Assembly: GCF_947493595.1 (NCBI RefSeq)
Contig: NZ_CANLRL010000002.1
Span: 186,001-250,000, forward strand
Source: an uncultured Shimia sp.
GTDB lineage: Bacteria > Pseudomonadota > Alphaproteobacteria > Rhodobacterales > Rhodobacteraceae
DNA length: 64,000 nucleotides
Direction: 5' to 3'
Of this stretch, positions 25,400 to 34,061 are shown piece after piece. The notes under the pieces are model-generated. The model searched no databases, had not been told where the DNA came from, and saw only the letters and a list, made by a program, of their open reading frames with translations. The position numbers and the translations under genes are program-made. The stretch's first letter is position 1, and each line of letters starts with the position of its first letter.

Positions 25400-27046
25400 T
25401 TAGACTCCTGTCTGCTTGGTCTCTGAAACGCCCTCAATAAGCGTTGCAAGCGAGTTAAATCTTTGACGTTTAAATGTTTCAGGTGCAGGGACGTGAGCGC
25501 CCTTTGTGGCGGCATCCAACTGCGCAAATACATCTTCTTGAATACCCCAAAGCTGTCGACCGTCGGTCCGCTCTGACCACGGCCCCAAAAGCAGCAAAGG
25601 CCGCTTGGATTGGGCATAGCTCCACAAATCATCGGTGCCGGTGCCAATCAGAATATCACCGGTGGAACGCACCAGAGTCTCCGCCCCCTCCAGAACCGTC
25701 ACCTGTTCCGAGGTCTCCGCTTCTGCCTTCAGAACCTGGCGCAGCGCCAAATAGGCGGCGTCCACCTCAACAGGGGTCTCTTCCACATCGGGATCCGCCT
25801 GACAGGACACCATCAAACGCCGGGCAGGATCAGCTTCAACCCAACGAACAATGGACCGGAGGACCTCGACGCTGTGATACATATCCTGGGCCGGCATGGA
25901 GCCGGGTTCCAAACACAGCGCAAGCGTCGAATACGTGGCTTTGTCTGGCGCGAGCTCCGGCAAAGGAACCGCATTTGGATCAACCACTACCACACGGGAC
26001 GCCACCTCTGGATCAGAGGACCGACGCCAAAGCGCGGCCACCTGCGCATCCGGTGCAACAATGGCATCATAAACCGCCATGTTTGAGCGCAACCGTCTGA
26101 GGCTGGACAACGGCGCGTCCTGTGCCACAAGGATATGCGCCATCTCGTTGAAACGAATGAAATGCGTATTCTTGGCAGCATCATTTAGATACAAGGCCGC
26201 TTTCACAGAAGGCTGCGCGAAGGTATCCAAGGTATCAAGCGTGTAAGCCCGCCACAAATGGTCGGGATTGGCCGCCCGACATGCGTCCGTGGAATGTTGC
26301 TCCCGACTCATCAATGCCGTGACAACTCCAGCCTCTTTGAGGCGTGCAATTGTCGGTGCCAGTTGGTGATGCCGCGATGATTTCGCGGAGGAGTAGTAGA
26401 TCGCACAAGTCGGCGGATTGTCGGCACAGGCCGCGGCTATGGTTTCATCTGCGGTTTCCGCAGCCTGCTTGGCAAAGGCCAGCAAGTTCTGACCGTTGCC
26501 ATAGGTTGCCAGTACGGAGAGAATTGGGGCCAGGACCGCAATTGGAAGCCACCAGATGGCGCCTTCACCGCCGGCCATAAAGCTCCAGAGAACCAGAAAA
26601 GAGAGTCCTGCGGTGGCCGCACGCATCACAAACGTAATACGTTTCAGCAAGTTCATAAGACGATTGGCTTGAAAGTTGGGGTTATGCGCACCAACGGTCC
26701 GGACTTTCTTCACGATCAGGTCAATCGCCCGAACAACGCCAAATTGAATCCCTACCGACACAGAAAACACGGCCCCGGCGGTCAAAGCATAAGCCGCAGA
26801 GCCATATAGGATGGCCGCCGCGCCCCAAGCCAGAAAGATAAAGGCAAAAAACGGCGTCTCTGGGAAGGCTCCCAGTTTGGCCCCAACACTCTGTCGAATG
26901 GTGCGCACGGGCACCAAAGAAGGCGCATGCAGCAAGAAGGTAAACACGGCCAAACCGGCGTCTGCCCAGGTCAACCCAAACATCTGAGCCAAGGTGATGA
27001 GCCCAGCGACCAGTAGCGGCGCGGCGTATATGGAAACTGTTTTCAT
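25400..27046 (-). CDS. Divergent paralogue of the glycerophosphotransferase-like protein, polytopic N-terminus
   Basis: A 548-residue protein. About the first 190 residues hold several membrane helices. The rest aligns by eye with the next gene: AIYYSSAKSSRHHQL with FAFFFSAPRPQDIYH, TALMSREQHSTD with LVVVREQQHLSE, and LYLNDAAKNTHFIRFNEMAH with VFYANNSMFNIDVIRGNTTM. The C-terminal half keeps only ILIGTGTDDLWSYAQSKRPLLLL in place of the VLISDISSTIIDYLHGGKPYIV signature, so it may be inactive or altered. Likely role is surface-polymer modification. No clear Shine-Dalgarno before the ATG. Confidence 0.7.
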   Translation of the reverse strand: MKTVSIYAAPLLVAGLITLAQMFGLTWADAGLAVFTFLLHAPSLVPVRTIRQSVGAKLGAFPETPFFAFIFLAWGAAAILYGSAAYALTAGAVFSVSVGIQFGVVRAIDLIVKKVRTVGAHNPNFQANRLMNLLKRITFVMRAATAGLSFLVLWSFMAGGEGAIWWLPIAVLAPILSVLATYGNGQNLLAFAKQAAETADETIAAACADNPPTCAIYYSSAKSSRHHQLAPTIARLKEAGVVTALMSREQHSTDACRAANPDHLWRAYTLDTLDTFAQPSVKAALYLNDAAKNTHFIRFNEMAHILVAQDAPLSSLRRLRSNMAVYDAIVAPDAQVAALWRRSSDPEVASRVVVVDPNAVPLPELAPDKATYSTLALCLEPGSMPAQDMYHSVEVLRSIVRWVEADPARRLMVSCQADPDVEETPVEVDAAYLALRQVLKAEAETSEQVTVLEGAETLVRSTGDILIGTGTDDLWSYAQSKRPLLLLGPWSERTDGRQLWGIQEDVFAQLDAATKGAHVPAPETFKRQRFNSLATLIEGVSETKQTGV

Positions 27047-27280
27047 TCAACTATGACTTTGTAAGAGCTAGGAAGATTGCTTCCCGTGTCGCTTATTATG
27101 AAAGATTTGTAAATGTTTCTGCACTGCAGAGACAAACAATGCACAGCACAAAACTGCAACCTAAAGATAAGCAAATTCCATTCATAACAACCCATTATGG
27201 TGTGTTCGTCAGAAATTGGGTCGCAAAGAACGGCTTGTGAGGACATCCGTCTCGTGAACAATGCACCAACGGATTTCGCC

Positions 27281-28039
27281 TTACAGCACGTCCCACAAAA
27301 GCTTCAACGCCAACACCATCGACGTCACAACCAACAACGGACGGATGAGCCTTGCGCCTTTGGCCATTGCCATCTTGGCCCCCAGCGCAGCGCCAAACAT
27401 CTGCATCACGCCCATCGCCAACCCAATAGCCCAAAGCGGCTCAGCCACCAGAATGAAGCCAGCCAAGCCGCCTACATTGGAGGCGAAGTTCAGAAGCTTG
27501 GTGTGGGCTGTGGCTTTCAAAATGCCATAGCCGCCAAGCGCCACAAAGGCGATCATATAAAAGCTGCCCGCACCCGGTCCCAACAGGCCGTCATAGGCCC
27601 CAACAAAGGGTACTGCAGTCCAGGTAAAGGCCAGCGGCGACAGGCGTGCGGTTTTGTCTATGTCACCTGGGTCTTTGCGAAAGGCAAAGAACAGCGCGAT
27701 GCCAATCAACAGGACCGGCAGGATCAGACGAATCCAGTCTGTGGGCAGTACGGACACCAGCAACGCCCCAGCCAACGAGGCAGCAAAGGCCAAACCAGCT
27801 GGTAAAAGCTGTTCCCGCAGATTCACCAAGCCGCTTTTGGCATAGGAGTACGCCGCTGTACCCGAGCCAAACATGCCCTGGATCTTGTTGGTCGCCAGCG
27901 CGGCCACCGGTGGCACACCGGCAATCATCAGCGCCGGCAAAGTGATCAGCCCGCCACCGCCCGCAATGGCGTCCACAAACCCCGCAAAAAACCCTGCTGC
28001 CAAAAGGATCAGCAGCCCTTCAAGTCCAAATTCCAGCAC
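27281..28039 (-). CDS. TauE/SafE-family sulfite/organosulfur anion exporter
   Basis: A 252-residue polytopic membrane protein with about seven or eight helices. GFVDAIAGGGGLITLPALM near the N-terminus and the repeated GAYDGLLGPGAGSFYMIAFV are the two family half-signatures. Members export sulfite, sulfoacetate or other anions. The start is a GTG three bases after the serB stop, so it is co-transcribed with serB. Confidence 0.88.
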   Translation of the reverse strand: MLEFGLEGLLILLAAGFFAGFVDAIAGGGGLITLPALMIAGVPPVAALATNKIQGMFGSGTAAYSYAKSGLVNLREQLLPAGLAFAASLAGALLVSVLPTDWIRLILPVLLIGIALFFAFRKDPGDIDKTARLSPLAFTWTAVPFVGAYDGLLGPGAGSFYMIAFVALGGYGILKATAHTKLLNFASNVGGLAGFILVAEPLWAIGLAMGVMQMFGAALGAKMAMAKGARLIRPLLVVTSMVLALKLLWDVL

Positions 28040-28042
28040 AGA

Positions 28043-28921
28043 TCAGACGCCTTTAAAGTCAGATTTGGCGTAGCCCTGAATATAGAGCAGCGCGGTCAAA
28101 TCCCCGTGGTTGATGCGGATGTCACATTCCGCCGCCACCGAAGGTTTGGCATGCAGCGCGACACCGGCACCTGCCAGACCCAGCATGCCAAGATCATTGG
28201 CCCCATCCCCAACGGCCATCACGTCATCATGTGCAAGCCCAAGGCGTTCAGTAATCTCTTTCAGCGCTTGTACCTTGGCCTCACGCCCCAAGATTGGCCG
28301 CCCCACGTCACCGGTCAGCTTACCACCTTCGGTCAACAACGTATTTGCGCGGTTCTCATCAAAGCCCAGTTCGTTCGCCACTTTGGCGGTAAAGGCGGTA
28401 AACCCACCAGATACCAATGCCGCATAGGCGCCTTGCGCCTTCATGGTTGCCAAAAGCGCCTTGCCACCCGGCATAAAGGTGATCCGCTCAGCCAGCACCT
28501 TGCCAATCACGCTTTCATTCAAACCTTTGAGCAATCCAACCCGCTCGGTCAGCGCGCCGTCAAAATCCAACTCGCCGTTCATCGCGCGCGCGGTGATGTC
28601 TTTCACGCGCTCACCGACACCCGCCTCGCCAGCCAGCTCGTCAATGCACTCCTGCTCAATCATGGTGCTGTCCATATCCGCCAACAGCATCTTCTTGCGG
28701 CGCCCCTCGGTAGGCAGCACCACTAGGTCCACACCCATCTTCTGCAGGTCCGCCCAAACGTCCCACCGGTTGTCTGGCATCTCAGGCACGCTAAACTCCG
28801 CCGCCTCATCCGGTGCCAGCCAAACCGCATCACCTCCACCCCAGGCATTGCGCAGGTTATCAACCAGAGCAGGGTCCAAATTGGCAGAAGTTGGTGAAGT
28901 CAGAAGCGTGGCAGTAAACAT
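28043..28921 (-). CDS. serB: Phosphoserine phosphatase
   Basis: A 292-residue HAD-superfamily enzyme that converts phosphoserine to serine. The DMDST motif (Asp82 nucleophile, Asp84 acid/base) is followed by ERVGLLKG, the VSGGFTAF motif and GDGANDLGML. It lies divergent from serC-serA, so the complete phosphoserine pathway sits here. The ATG at 28921 gives the usual length; the frame to 29170 runs into the serC leader. Confidence 0.95.
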   Translation of the reverse strand: MFTATLLTSPTSANLDPALVDNLRNAWGGGDAVWLAPDEAAEFSVPEMPDNRWDVWADLQKMGVDLVVLPTEGRRKKMLLADMDSTMIEQECIDELAGEAGVGERVKDITARAMNGELDFDGALTERVGLLKGLNESVIGKVLAERITFMPGGKALLATMKAQGAYAALVSGGFTAFTAKVANELGFDENRANTLLTEGGKLTGDVGRPILGREAKVQALKEITERLGLAHDDVMAVGDGANDLGMLGLAGAGVALHAKPSVAAECDIRINHGDLTALLYIQGYAKSDFKGV

Positions 28922-29137
28922 CAAGGTCCTCGGTTGGTCAGCGCGTGATGAGTTGACGCTGCATAGACCACGACAAGCCGCCCTGCGCCAGCAAAGGATT
29001 GTAACCGGTGCAATCAGATGCCTGTCTAAGTAGCTTGCGTGTTTCCGATAGTGGTCAAAACGAGTCGTTTTTGATGCGCAAACTGTCGGAACCCCACATT
29101 TTCCCTGTTGTGCAGTCGCAGCATCCCTTCTATCTCG

Positions 29138-29167
29138 GTCCGTGGGACACCTCTCCCCAACGAGAGG
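29138..29167 (+). ncRNA. Candidate serC RNA leader motif
   Basis: Two small hairpins lie 25-54 bases upstream of the serC ATG. GTCC/GGAC (29138-29141 with 29145-29148) is next to CCTCTC/GAGAGG (29150-29155 with 29162-29167). Placement and form fit the conserved alphaproteobacterial serC leader as I remember it. No covariance search was possible, and the ligand, if any, is not known. Confidence 0.6.
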
Positions 29168-29191
29168 CATTTATCTGTAAGGATAGCATTG

Positions 29192-30340
29192 ATGGCTACT
29201 CAGCAACCGGCTACGCGGCCGGCCAACCCGCGTTTTTCCTCTGGCCCATGTGCCAAACCCCCTACATTTGATGTCACAAAACTGGCCGACGCCGCTCTGG
29301 GTCGCAGCCACCGCGCAGCTGTTGGCAAAGCCAAGCTGAAGGACGCCATCGAAGGCACCCGCGACGTTCTGGGCATCCCCGCAGATTACCGCATCGGTAT
29401 CGTACCAGCATCCGACACCGGCGCGGTCGAAATGGCGCTTTGGTCCCTTCTGGGCGCGCGCAAAGTTGAAATGCTCGCATGGGAAAGCTTTGGCGCAGGC
29501 TGGGTCACTGATGTGGTGAAACAGTTGAAAATCGATGCCAAGGTGAAAACCGCTGACTATGGTCAGATCGTCGATTTGGTCGGTGTAGACACCAAAAACA
29601 ACGACGTTGTCTTCACCTGGAACGGCACGACCTCCGGCGTGCGCGTGCCTAATGCGGACTGGATCGCGGATGACCGCGAAGGTCTGACCATCTGTGACGC
29701 GACATCTGCTGCGTTCGCCATGGACCTGCCATGGGACAAGCTGGATGTGACCACCTTCTCCTGGCAAAAAGTGCTCGGCGGTGAAGCGGCGCATGGTGTG
29801 ATCGTTCTGAGCCCACGTGCGGTGGATCGTCTTGAAAGCTACACGCCTGCTTGGCCCCTGCCAAAAATCTTCCGCCTGACCAAAGGCGGCAAGCTGATCG
29901 AAGGCATCTTCACCGGCGCGACCATCAACACGCCGTCGATGCTGGCCGTCGAAGACTACCTCTTCGCACTTAACTGGGCCCGCTCTGAGGGCGGTCTGAA
30001 AGGCCTGATCGCCCGCGCCGACGCCAACGCCAAAGCCGTGTTTGATTTCTGCGACGCCAACGACTGGATCGCCAATCTGGCCGAAGATGACGCAACGCGT
30101 TCCAACACCTCTGTGTGTCTCAAGTTCACCGATGACCGCATCCAGGACGGCGCCGCTTTTGCCAAAGCCGTGGCCAAACGTTTGGAAGCCGAAAACATCG
30201 CGCTGGACATCGGTGCCTACCGCGACGCGCCAGCTGGTCTGCGCATCTGGTGTGGTGGCACGGTTGAGACTGCGGATCTTGAAGCCATGCTGCCATGGCT
30301 GACTTGGGCCTTTGAGGCCGAGATCGCCGCACAAGCGTAA
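29192..30340 (+). CDS. serC: Phosphoserine aminotransferase
   Basis: A 382-residue class V PLP aminotransferase converting 3-phosphohydroxypyruvate to phosphoserine. Visible features are SSGPCAKPP near the start, [36 protein letters not shown] and the PLP lysine in [14 protein letters not shown]. It is the alphaproteobacterial SerC type. The ATG at 29192 follows TAAGGATAGC. serA follows 142 bases later. Confidence 0.96.
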   Translation: MATQQPATRPANPRFSSGPCAKPPTFDVTKLADAALGRSHRAAVGKAKLKDAIEGTRDVLGIPADYRIGIVPASDTGAVEMALWSLLGARKVEMLAWESFGAGWVTDVVKQLKIDAKVKTADYGQIVDLVGVDTKNNDVVFTWNGTTSGVRVPNADWIADDREGLTICDATSAAFAMDLPWDKLDVTTFSWQKVLGGEAAHGVIVLSPRAVDRLESYTPAWPLPKIFRLTKGGKLIEGIFTGATINTPSMLAVEDYLFALNWARSEGGLKGLIARADANAKAVFDFCDANDWIANLAEDDATRSNTSVCLKFTDDRIQDGAAFAKAVAKRLEAENIALDIGAYRDAPAGLRIWCGGTVETADLEAMLPWLTWAFEAEIAAQA

Positions 30341-30349
30341 GACCATTGT

Positions 30350-30369
30350 GCCCGGCGGCCACGCCGGGC
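30350..30369. other. GC-rich hairpin between serC and serA
   Basis: GCCCGGCG (30350-30357) pairs perfectly with CGCCGGGC (30362-30369); a second CCCTCC-CCAC-GGGAGGG hairpin follows at about 30379-30395. Neither has a T-run. They may separate or tune serC and serA expression. Confidence 0.45.
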
Positions 30370-30482
30370 CGCGCCCGACCCTCCCCACGGGAGGGCGCTT
30401 TCAGCACCCACCCAGGGTCAGGCGCGACCCTACCACACCCATTCAGGCCACCACCGGCCCCCGACATCAAAGGACGCTCAAC

Positions 30483-32078
30483 ATGGCTCCCAAAGTACTC
30501 GTATCCGACAAACTCAGCGAAACTGCCGTTCAGATTTTCCGTGACCGCGGCATCGACGTCGACTTCATGCCTGACCTGGGCAAGGACAAAGACAAGCTGG
30601 CCGAAGTGATTGGTCAATATGACGGTCTGGCGATCCGCTCCGCCACCAAAGCCACTGCCAAGCTGCTGGAAAAAGCCGACAACCTGAAAGTCATCGGCCG
30701 CGCCGGCATCGGCACCGACAACGTTGATAAAGAAGCCGCCTCCAAGAAAGGTGTGATCGTGATGAACACGCCGTTTGGCAACATGATCACCACCGCCGAG
30801 CACGCGATTGCGATGATGTTCGCCGTTGCGCGTCAAATTCCCGAGGCCAGCGAATCCACCCACGCTGGCAAATGGGAAAAGTCCAAGTTCATGGGCACCG
30901 AGCTGACCAACAAAACCCTCGGCGTGATCGGCGCAGGCAACATCGGTGGCATCGTCTGTGACCGTGCCCGTGGCCTGAAGATGAAAGTGATCGCCTACGA
31001 TCCCTTCCTCTCTGAAGAAAAAGCCGACAAAATGGGTGTGGAAAAGGTGGAGCTCGAAGAGCTGCTACCACGTGCCGACTTCATCACCTTGCACGTGCCG
31101 TTCACAGACGCGACCGCCAACATCCTGTCGGCCGAGAACCTCGCCAAAACCAAAAAAGGCGTGCGCATTGTCAACTGTGCCCGTGGTGGTCTGGTTGACG
31201 AAGAGGCGCTGGCTGAGCTGCTGAAATCCGGCCACGTCGCGGGCGCAGCTTTTGACGTGTTCAAAGAAGAACCTGCCAAAGAAAACGCTCTGTTCAACCT
31301 GCCAAACGTGGTCTGCACCCCGCACCTGGGCGCGGCAACAACTGAGGCGCAGGAAAACGTGGCGCTGCAAGTGGCCGAGCAGATGTCCAACTACCTGCTG
31401 ACCGGCGCCGTGGAAAACGCGCTGAACATGCCATCCGTGACTGCGGAAGAAGCCAAGGTCATGGGCCCATGGATCAAGCTAGCGGAACATCTCGGCTCTT
31501 TCTCCGGTCAGATGACTGACGAGCCCATCAAAGCCATCAACATCCTGTATGACGGTGTAGTCTCTGACATGAACCTCGCCGCGCTGAACTGCGCCGTGGT
31601 CGCGGGCATTATGAAGAAGGCCAACCCGGACGTGAACATGGTCTCCGCGCCAGTTGTCGCCAAAGAGCGTGGCATTCAGATATCCACCACCAACCAGGAC
31701 AAGTCCGGCACCTTTGATGGCTACATCAAAGTGACCGTGGTGACTGACAAACGCGAACGCTCCATTGCCGGCACCGTGTTCTCTGATGGCAAGCCACGTT
31801 TCATCCAGATCAAAGGCATCAACATCGACGCCGAAGTGGGTGAAAACATGCTCTACACCACCAACGAGGACGTGCCAGGCATCATCGGTACACTGGGTCA
31901 GACCCTGGGTGAAAACGGCGTGAACATCGCGAACTTTACCCTGGGCCGTGCCGATGTGGGCGGCGAAGCCATCGCACTTCTGTATGTCGACGAACCTGTG
32001 CCCGCGGACGCCCGTGCCAAGCTGGCGGAAACCGATATGTTCCGGCAGATCAAACCTCTGGTGTTTGACGTCACTTAA
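30483..32078 (+). CDS. serA: D-3-phosphoglycerate dehydrogenase
   Basis: A 531-residue long-form SerA with substrate and NAD domains (1-310), an intervening ASB domain and a C-terminal ACT domain (about 455-531). Markers are GRAGIGTDNVD, GVIGAGNIGG (NAD loop), the active-site Arg in NCARGGLVDEEAL and the Glu/His in FDVFKEEP and TPHLGAATTEAQ. It is the first committed step of serine synthesis. ATG 30483 follows GGACGCTCAAC. Confidence 0.97.
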   Translation: MAPKVLVSDKLSETAVQIFRDRGIDVDFMPDLGKDKDKLAEVIGQYDGLAIRSATKATAKLLEKADNLKVIGRAGIGTDNVDKEAASKKGVIVMNTPFGNMITTAEHAIAMMFAVARQIPEASESTHAGKWEKSKFMGTELTNKTLGVIGAGNIGGIVCDRARGLKMKVIAYDPFLSEEKADKMGVEKVELEELLPRADFITLHVPFTDATANILSAENLAKTKKGVRIVNCARGGLVDEEALAELLKSGHVAGAAFDVFKEEPAKENALFNLPNVVCTPHLGAATTEAQENVALQVAEQMSNYLLTGAVENALNMPSVTAEEAKVMGPWIKLAEHLGSFSGQMTDEPIKAINILYDGVVSDMNLAALNCAVVAGIMKKANPDVNMVSAPVVAKERGIQISTTNQDKSGTFDGYIKVTVVTDKRERSIAGTVFSDGKPRFIQIKGINIDAEVGENMLYTTNEDVPGIIGTLGQTLGENGVNIANFTLGRADVGGEAIALLYVDEPVPADARAKLAETDMFRQIKPLVFDVT

Positions 32079-32103
32079 GCGGCCATGTCACCGAAGTTTT
32101 GCA

Positions 32104-32137
32104 AGCGTCGCCCTTTCGGGGGCGGCGTTTTTTTGGT
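32104..32137 (+). terminator. Intrinsic terminator after serA
   Basis: GCGTCGCCC and GGGCGGCG-type arms around a TTTCGG loop (about 32104-32127) are followed by seven T residues. It ends the serC-serA transcript and comes just before the phosphatase gene. Confidence 0.85.
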
Positions 32138-32167
32138 TTTGTAACCCAGAAATTTGAGGCAATTTTT

Positions 32168-32899
32168 ATGACCAAACCTATTTATGCCATTGGCGATATT
32201 CACGGACATCTGGACAAGCTTGAAGCGGTTATGGAGCGTATCGTTGCGGATGGCGGACCGGATGCAGAAGTTGTGTTTCTTGGCGACCTAGTGGATCGTG
32301 GACCTGACAGCAAAGGCGTGATTGATTTTGTGCTTAAGGGGCTGGAACAGGGTCGAAACTGGAGCGTTTTGAACGGCAATCATGACCGCATGTTCCGCTA
32401 CTTTTTGGAGCCATCCCCCCGCGTGGACATGCGTCTCCGGCCGGATCTCTTTTGGCTGCATGACCGGCTTGGTGGGCGCGATACTCTTGCGTCTTATGGG
32501 CTGCACTTTGATGCCGAAGCACGCCTGTCGAAAATTCATGCCGCCGCACGCGCCACGGTGCCCAAAGACCACGTCAACTTTCTCGCCAACTTGCCCTATT
32601 ACAAGCAACACGAGGAGCTATTGTTTGTACACGCAGGCATCCGCCCGGACGTGGCACTGGCAGATCAATTGGAAGACGATTTGTGCTGGATCAGAGAAGA
32701 TTTTCTGACCTATCCGCACCCACATCCTTGGTTGGTGGTGCATGGACACACGCCAATTGATCATCCCAAGCATTTTGGCAATCGCGTGAATCTGGATACC
32801 GGCGCAGGCTATGATCGTGCGGTCACCACGGCTCTGTTTGAGAACGGGCGTGTCTGGCACCTCACCGCACAGGGGAGACAGGAACTCACAGCTGAATAA
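32168..32899 (+). CDS. PPP-family serine/threonine-type phosphoprotein phosphatase
   Basis: A 243-residue metallophosphoesterase. AIGDIHGHLDKL, FLGDLVDRGPDS and LNGNHDRMF supply the three metal-binding motifs, and VVHGHTPI supplies a further His ligand. It resembles bacterial PrpA/bis-nucleotide phosphatase types. The substrate cannot be told. The start ATG lies 30 bases past the serA terminator. Confidence 0.88.
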   Translation: MTKPIYAIGDIHGHLDKLEAVMERIVADGGPDAEVVFLGDLVDRGPDSKGVIDFVLKGLEQGRNWSVLNGNHDRMFRYFLEPSPRVDMRLRPDLFWLHDRLGGRDTLASYGLHFDAEARLSKIHAAARATVPKDHVNFLANLPYYKQHEELLFVHAGIRPDVALADQLEDDLCWIREDFLTYPHPHPWLVVHGHTPIDHPKHFGNRVNLDTGAGYDRAVTTALFENGRVWHLTAQGRQELTAE

Positions 32900-33709
32900 T
32901 CAAGCTGCCTGCTCTTTGTCCCGCGCCTGCTGCACCAGCAACTGGGTGTGCTCATGCTGTGGGGCTTCCAACAACTGCTGCGCCAGCCCCTCTTCGACAA
33001 TCTCGCCGGAGCGCAGCACAACCAACCGGTCACAGAGGCTCCCCAACATCACAATATCCGTGCTTGAAATCACCATGCTTAGCTGTAGCTCGTCCTGCAG
33101 TTTTAGAAGCAGATCCAGAAGCCGCGCCTGCACCGACACATCCAACCCTTGCGCCGGGTCCTGAACCACCACAAGACTTGGCCGGGTCACGATCGCATGA
33201 GCAATCGCCACAAGGTGCTGCTGAAACACGGACAGGTCTTCAACGTCGCTTTGCGCCACCACATGATCCAATCCGACCAGGCGCAATGCCTCTTTTGTCC
33301 GCAGCTCCTGCGCGTCCGAATGGGTCACCTGGGCCTCCAACAACGCCTCTCTCAGCAGAGCCGATGGTGTTTGGCTCACATCCAGTTGAGCAACCGATTG
33401 CGGAGTCACCTGCCGCATCAGGGGCCGCAGCTTGCGTTTGTCCGCTCTGGTCAGGGTGGCAATGTCTTGATCCAAAAACGTGACTCGGCCAGTTTCAGGC
33501 TTCACCAAACCGAGAATAGTACGCAACAATGTATTTTTGCCGGCGGCCTGTTTTCCAACAACGCCCACCACTTCACCCGGCGCGACACGCAAAGATACAT
33601 GAGCGATTGGCCGGGTTTCCGGCGTAAATCCAAACCAGCCACTTTTGGCCGGGCGAAAGGACTGTGAGACGTTTTCGACGAAGAGCAGCGCGCCGTCATC
33701 ACTATGCAT
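32900..33709 (-). CDS. Orphan ABC ATPase-like protein with all catalytic motifs altered
   Basis: A 269-residue protein whose overall sequence follows OppF/DppF-type peptide ABC ATPases. Every conserved catalytic motif is changed. The P-loop is GKQAAGKNT (52-60; Gly55 to Ala and Ser59 to Asn). The Q-loop Gln is Pro103. LSGGQ is LSVFQ (159-163). The Walker B Asp is Gln183 and the catalytic Glu is Asp184. The H-loop His is Thr217. Lys58 is kept. The frame is intact, with no stops. No permease or binding protein lies nearby. It is a pseudo-ATPase or regulatory protein, or at least not a normal transporter subunit. Confidence 0.8.
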   Translation of the reverse strand: MHSDDGALLFVENVSQSFRPAKSGWFGFTPETRPIAHVSLRVAPGEVVGVVGKQAAGKNTLLRTILGLVKPETGRVTFLDQDIATLTRADKRKLRPLMRQVTPQSVAQLDVSQTPSALLREALLEAQVTHSDAQELRTKEALRLVGLDHVVAQSDVEDLSVFQQHLVAIAHAIVTRPSLVVVQDPAQGLDVSVQARLLDLLLKLQDELQLSMVISSTDIVMLGSLCDRLVVLRSGEIVEEGLAQQLLEAPQHEHTQLLVQQARDKEQAA

Positions 33710-33903
33710 ACCAAACCCTCTTCAAATCAAAGTGACCAAACCGTCGTAACACGCGCCCAAATCTCCCAGCCGGGACGGCGCCTCGCTGCAGCGTCCCTTC
33801 AAAATAGGCGGAAAGACATTAAAGGTGTCTTGACGAAACATATTTGATTTACAGAAATCTTCGGAATACCTCGGTTTTTAGTCCATCCGCCGGACACAAA
33901 AAA

Positions 33904-33920
33904 ACGCGCACCGAAGCGCG
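33904..33920 (-). terminator. Terminator downstream of the hexosaminidase gene (minus strand)
   Basis: CGCGC (33905-33909) pairs with GCGCG (33916-33920). Read on the minus strand, the hairpin is followed by seven T residues (33898-33904 are A on plus). It can end transcripts coming from the hexosaminidase gene, which would pass antisense through the tRNA. Confidence 0.7.
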
Positions 33921-33935
33921 CGCTTTGAAATTGGC

Positions 33936-33964
33936 TTGTCATGACGAAAGCGCACTTTTATACA
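33936..33964 (+). promoter_or_regulatory. Sigma-70-type promoter of tRNA-Thr
   Basis: TTGTCA (33936-33941) and TATACA (33959-33964) are separated by 17 bases. A start about 7 bases further on would place the 5' end just ahead of the tRNA at 33975. Confidence 0.8.
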
Positions 33965-33974
33965 CCGCGTCGGC

Positions 33975-34050
33975 GCCGCTGTAGCTCAGCTGGTAGAGCA
34001 CGTCATTCGTAATGACGGGGTCGTAGGTTCGAGTCCTATCAGCGGCACCA
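33975..34050 (+). tRNA. tRNA-Thr (CGT anticodon)
   Basis: A 76-base cloverleaf. The acceptor arms GCCGCTG and CAGCGGC match perfectly, GCTC-AGCTGGTA-GAGC forms the D arm, CGTCA-TTCGTAA-TGACG the anticodon arm with anticodon CGT, and the T arm has the TTCGAGT loop. CCA is encoded. It reads ACG threonine codons. No integrase is next to it. Confidence 0.97.
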
Positions 34051-34061
34051 GTTTCCCCATT

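Noticed and set aside
27043..27261. 72-codon frame in the gap upstream of the TagF-like pair
   Set aside because: No ribosome site, AT-rich gap and no recognisable protein character.
29171..30388. 405-codon open frame on the minus strand
   Set aside because: Antisense to serC; no motif and no ribosome site.
33975..34050. tRNA-Thr as an integration site for a mobile island
   Set aside because: No integrase, no direct repeat of the tRNA end and no composition shift nearby.
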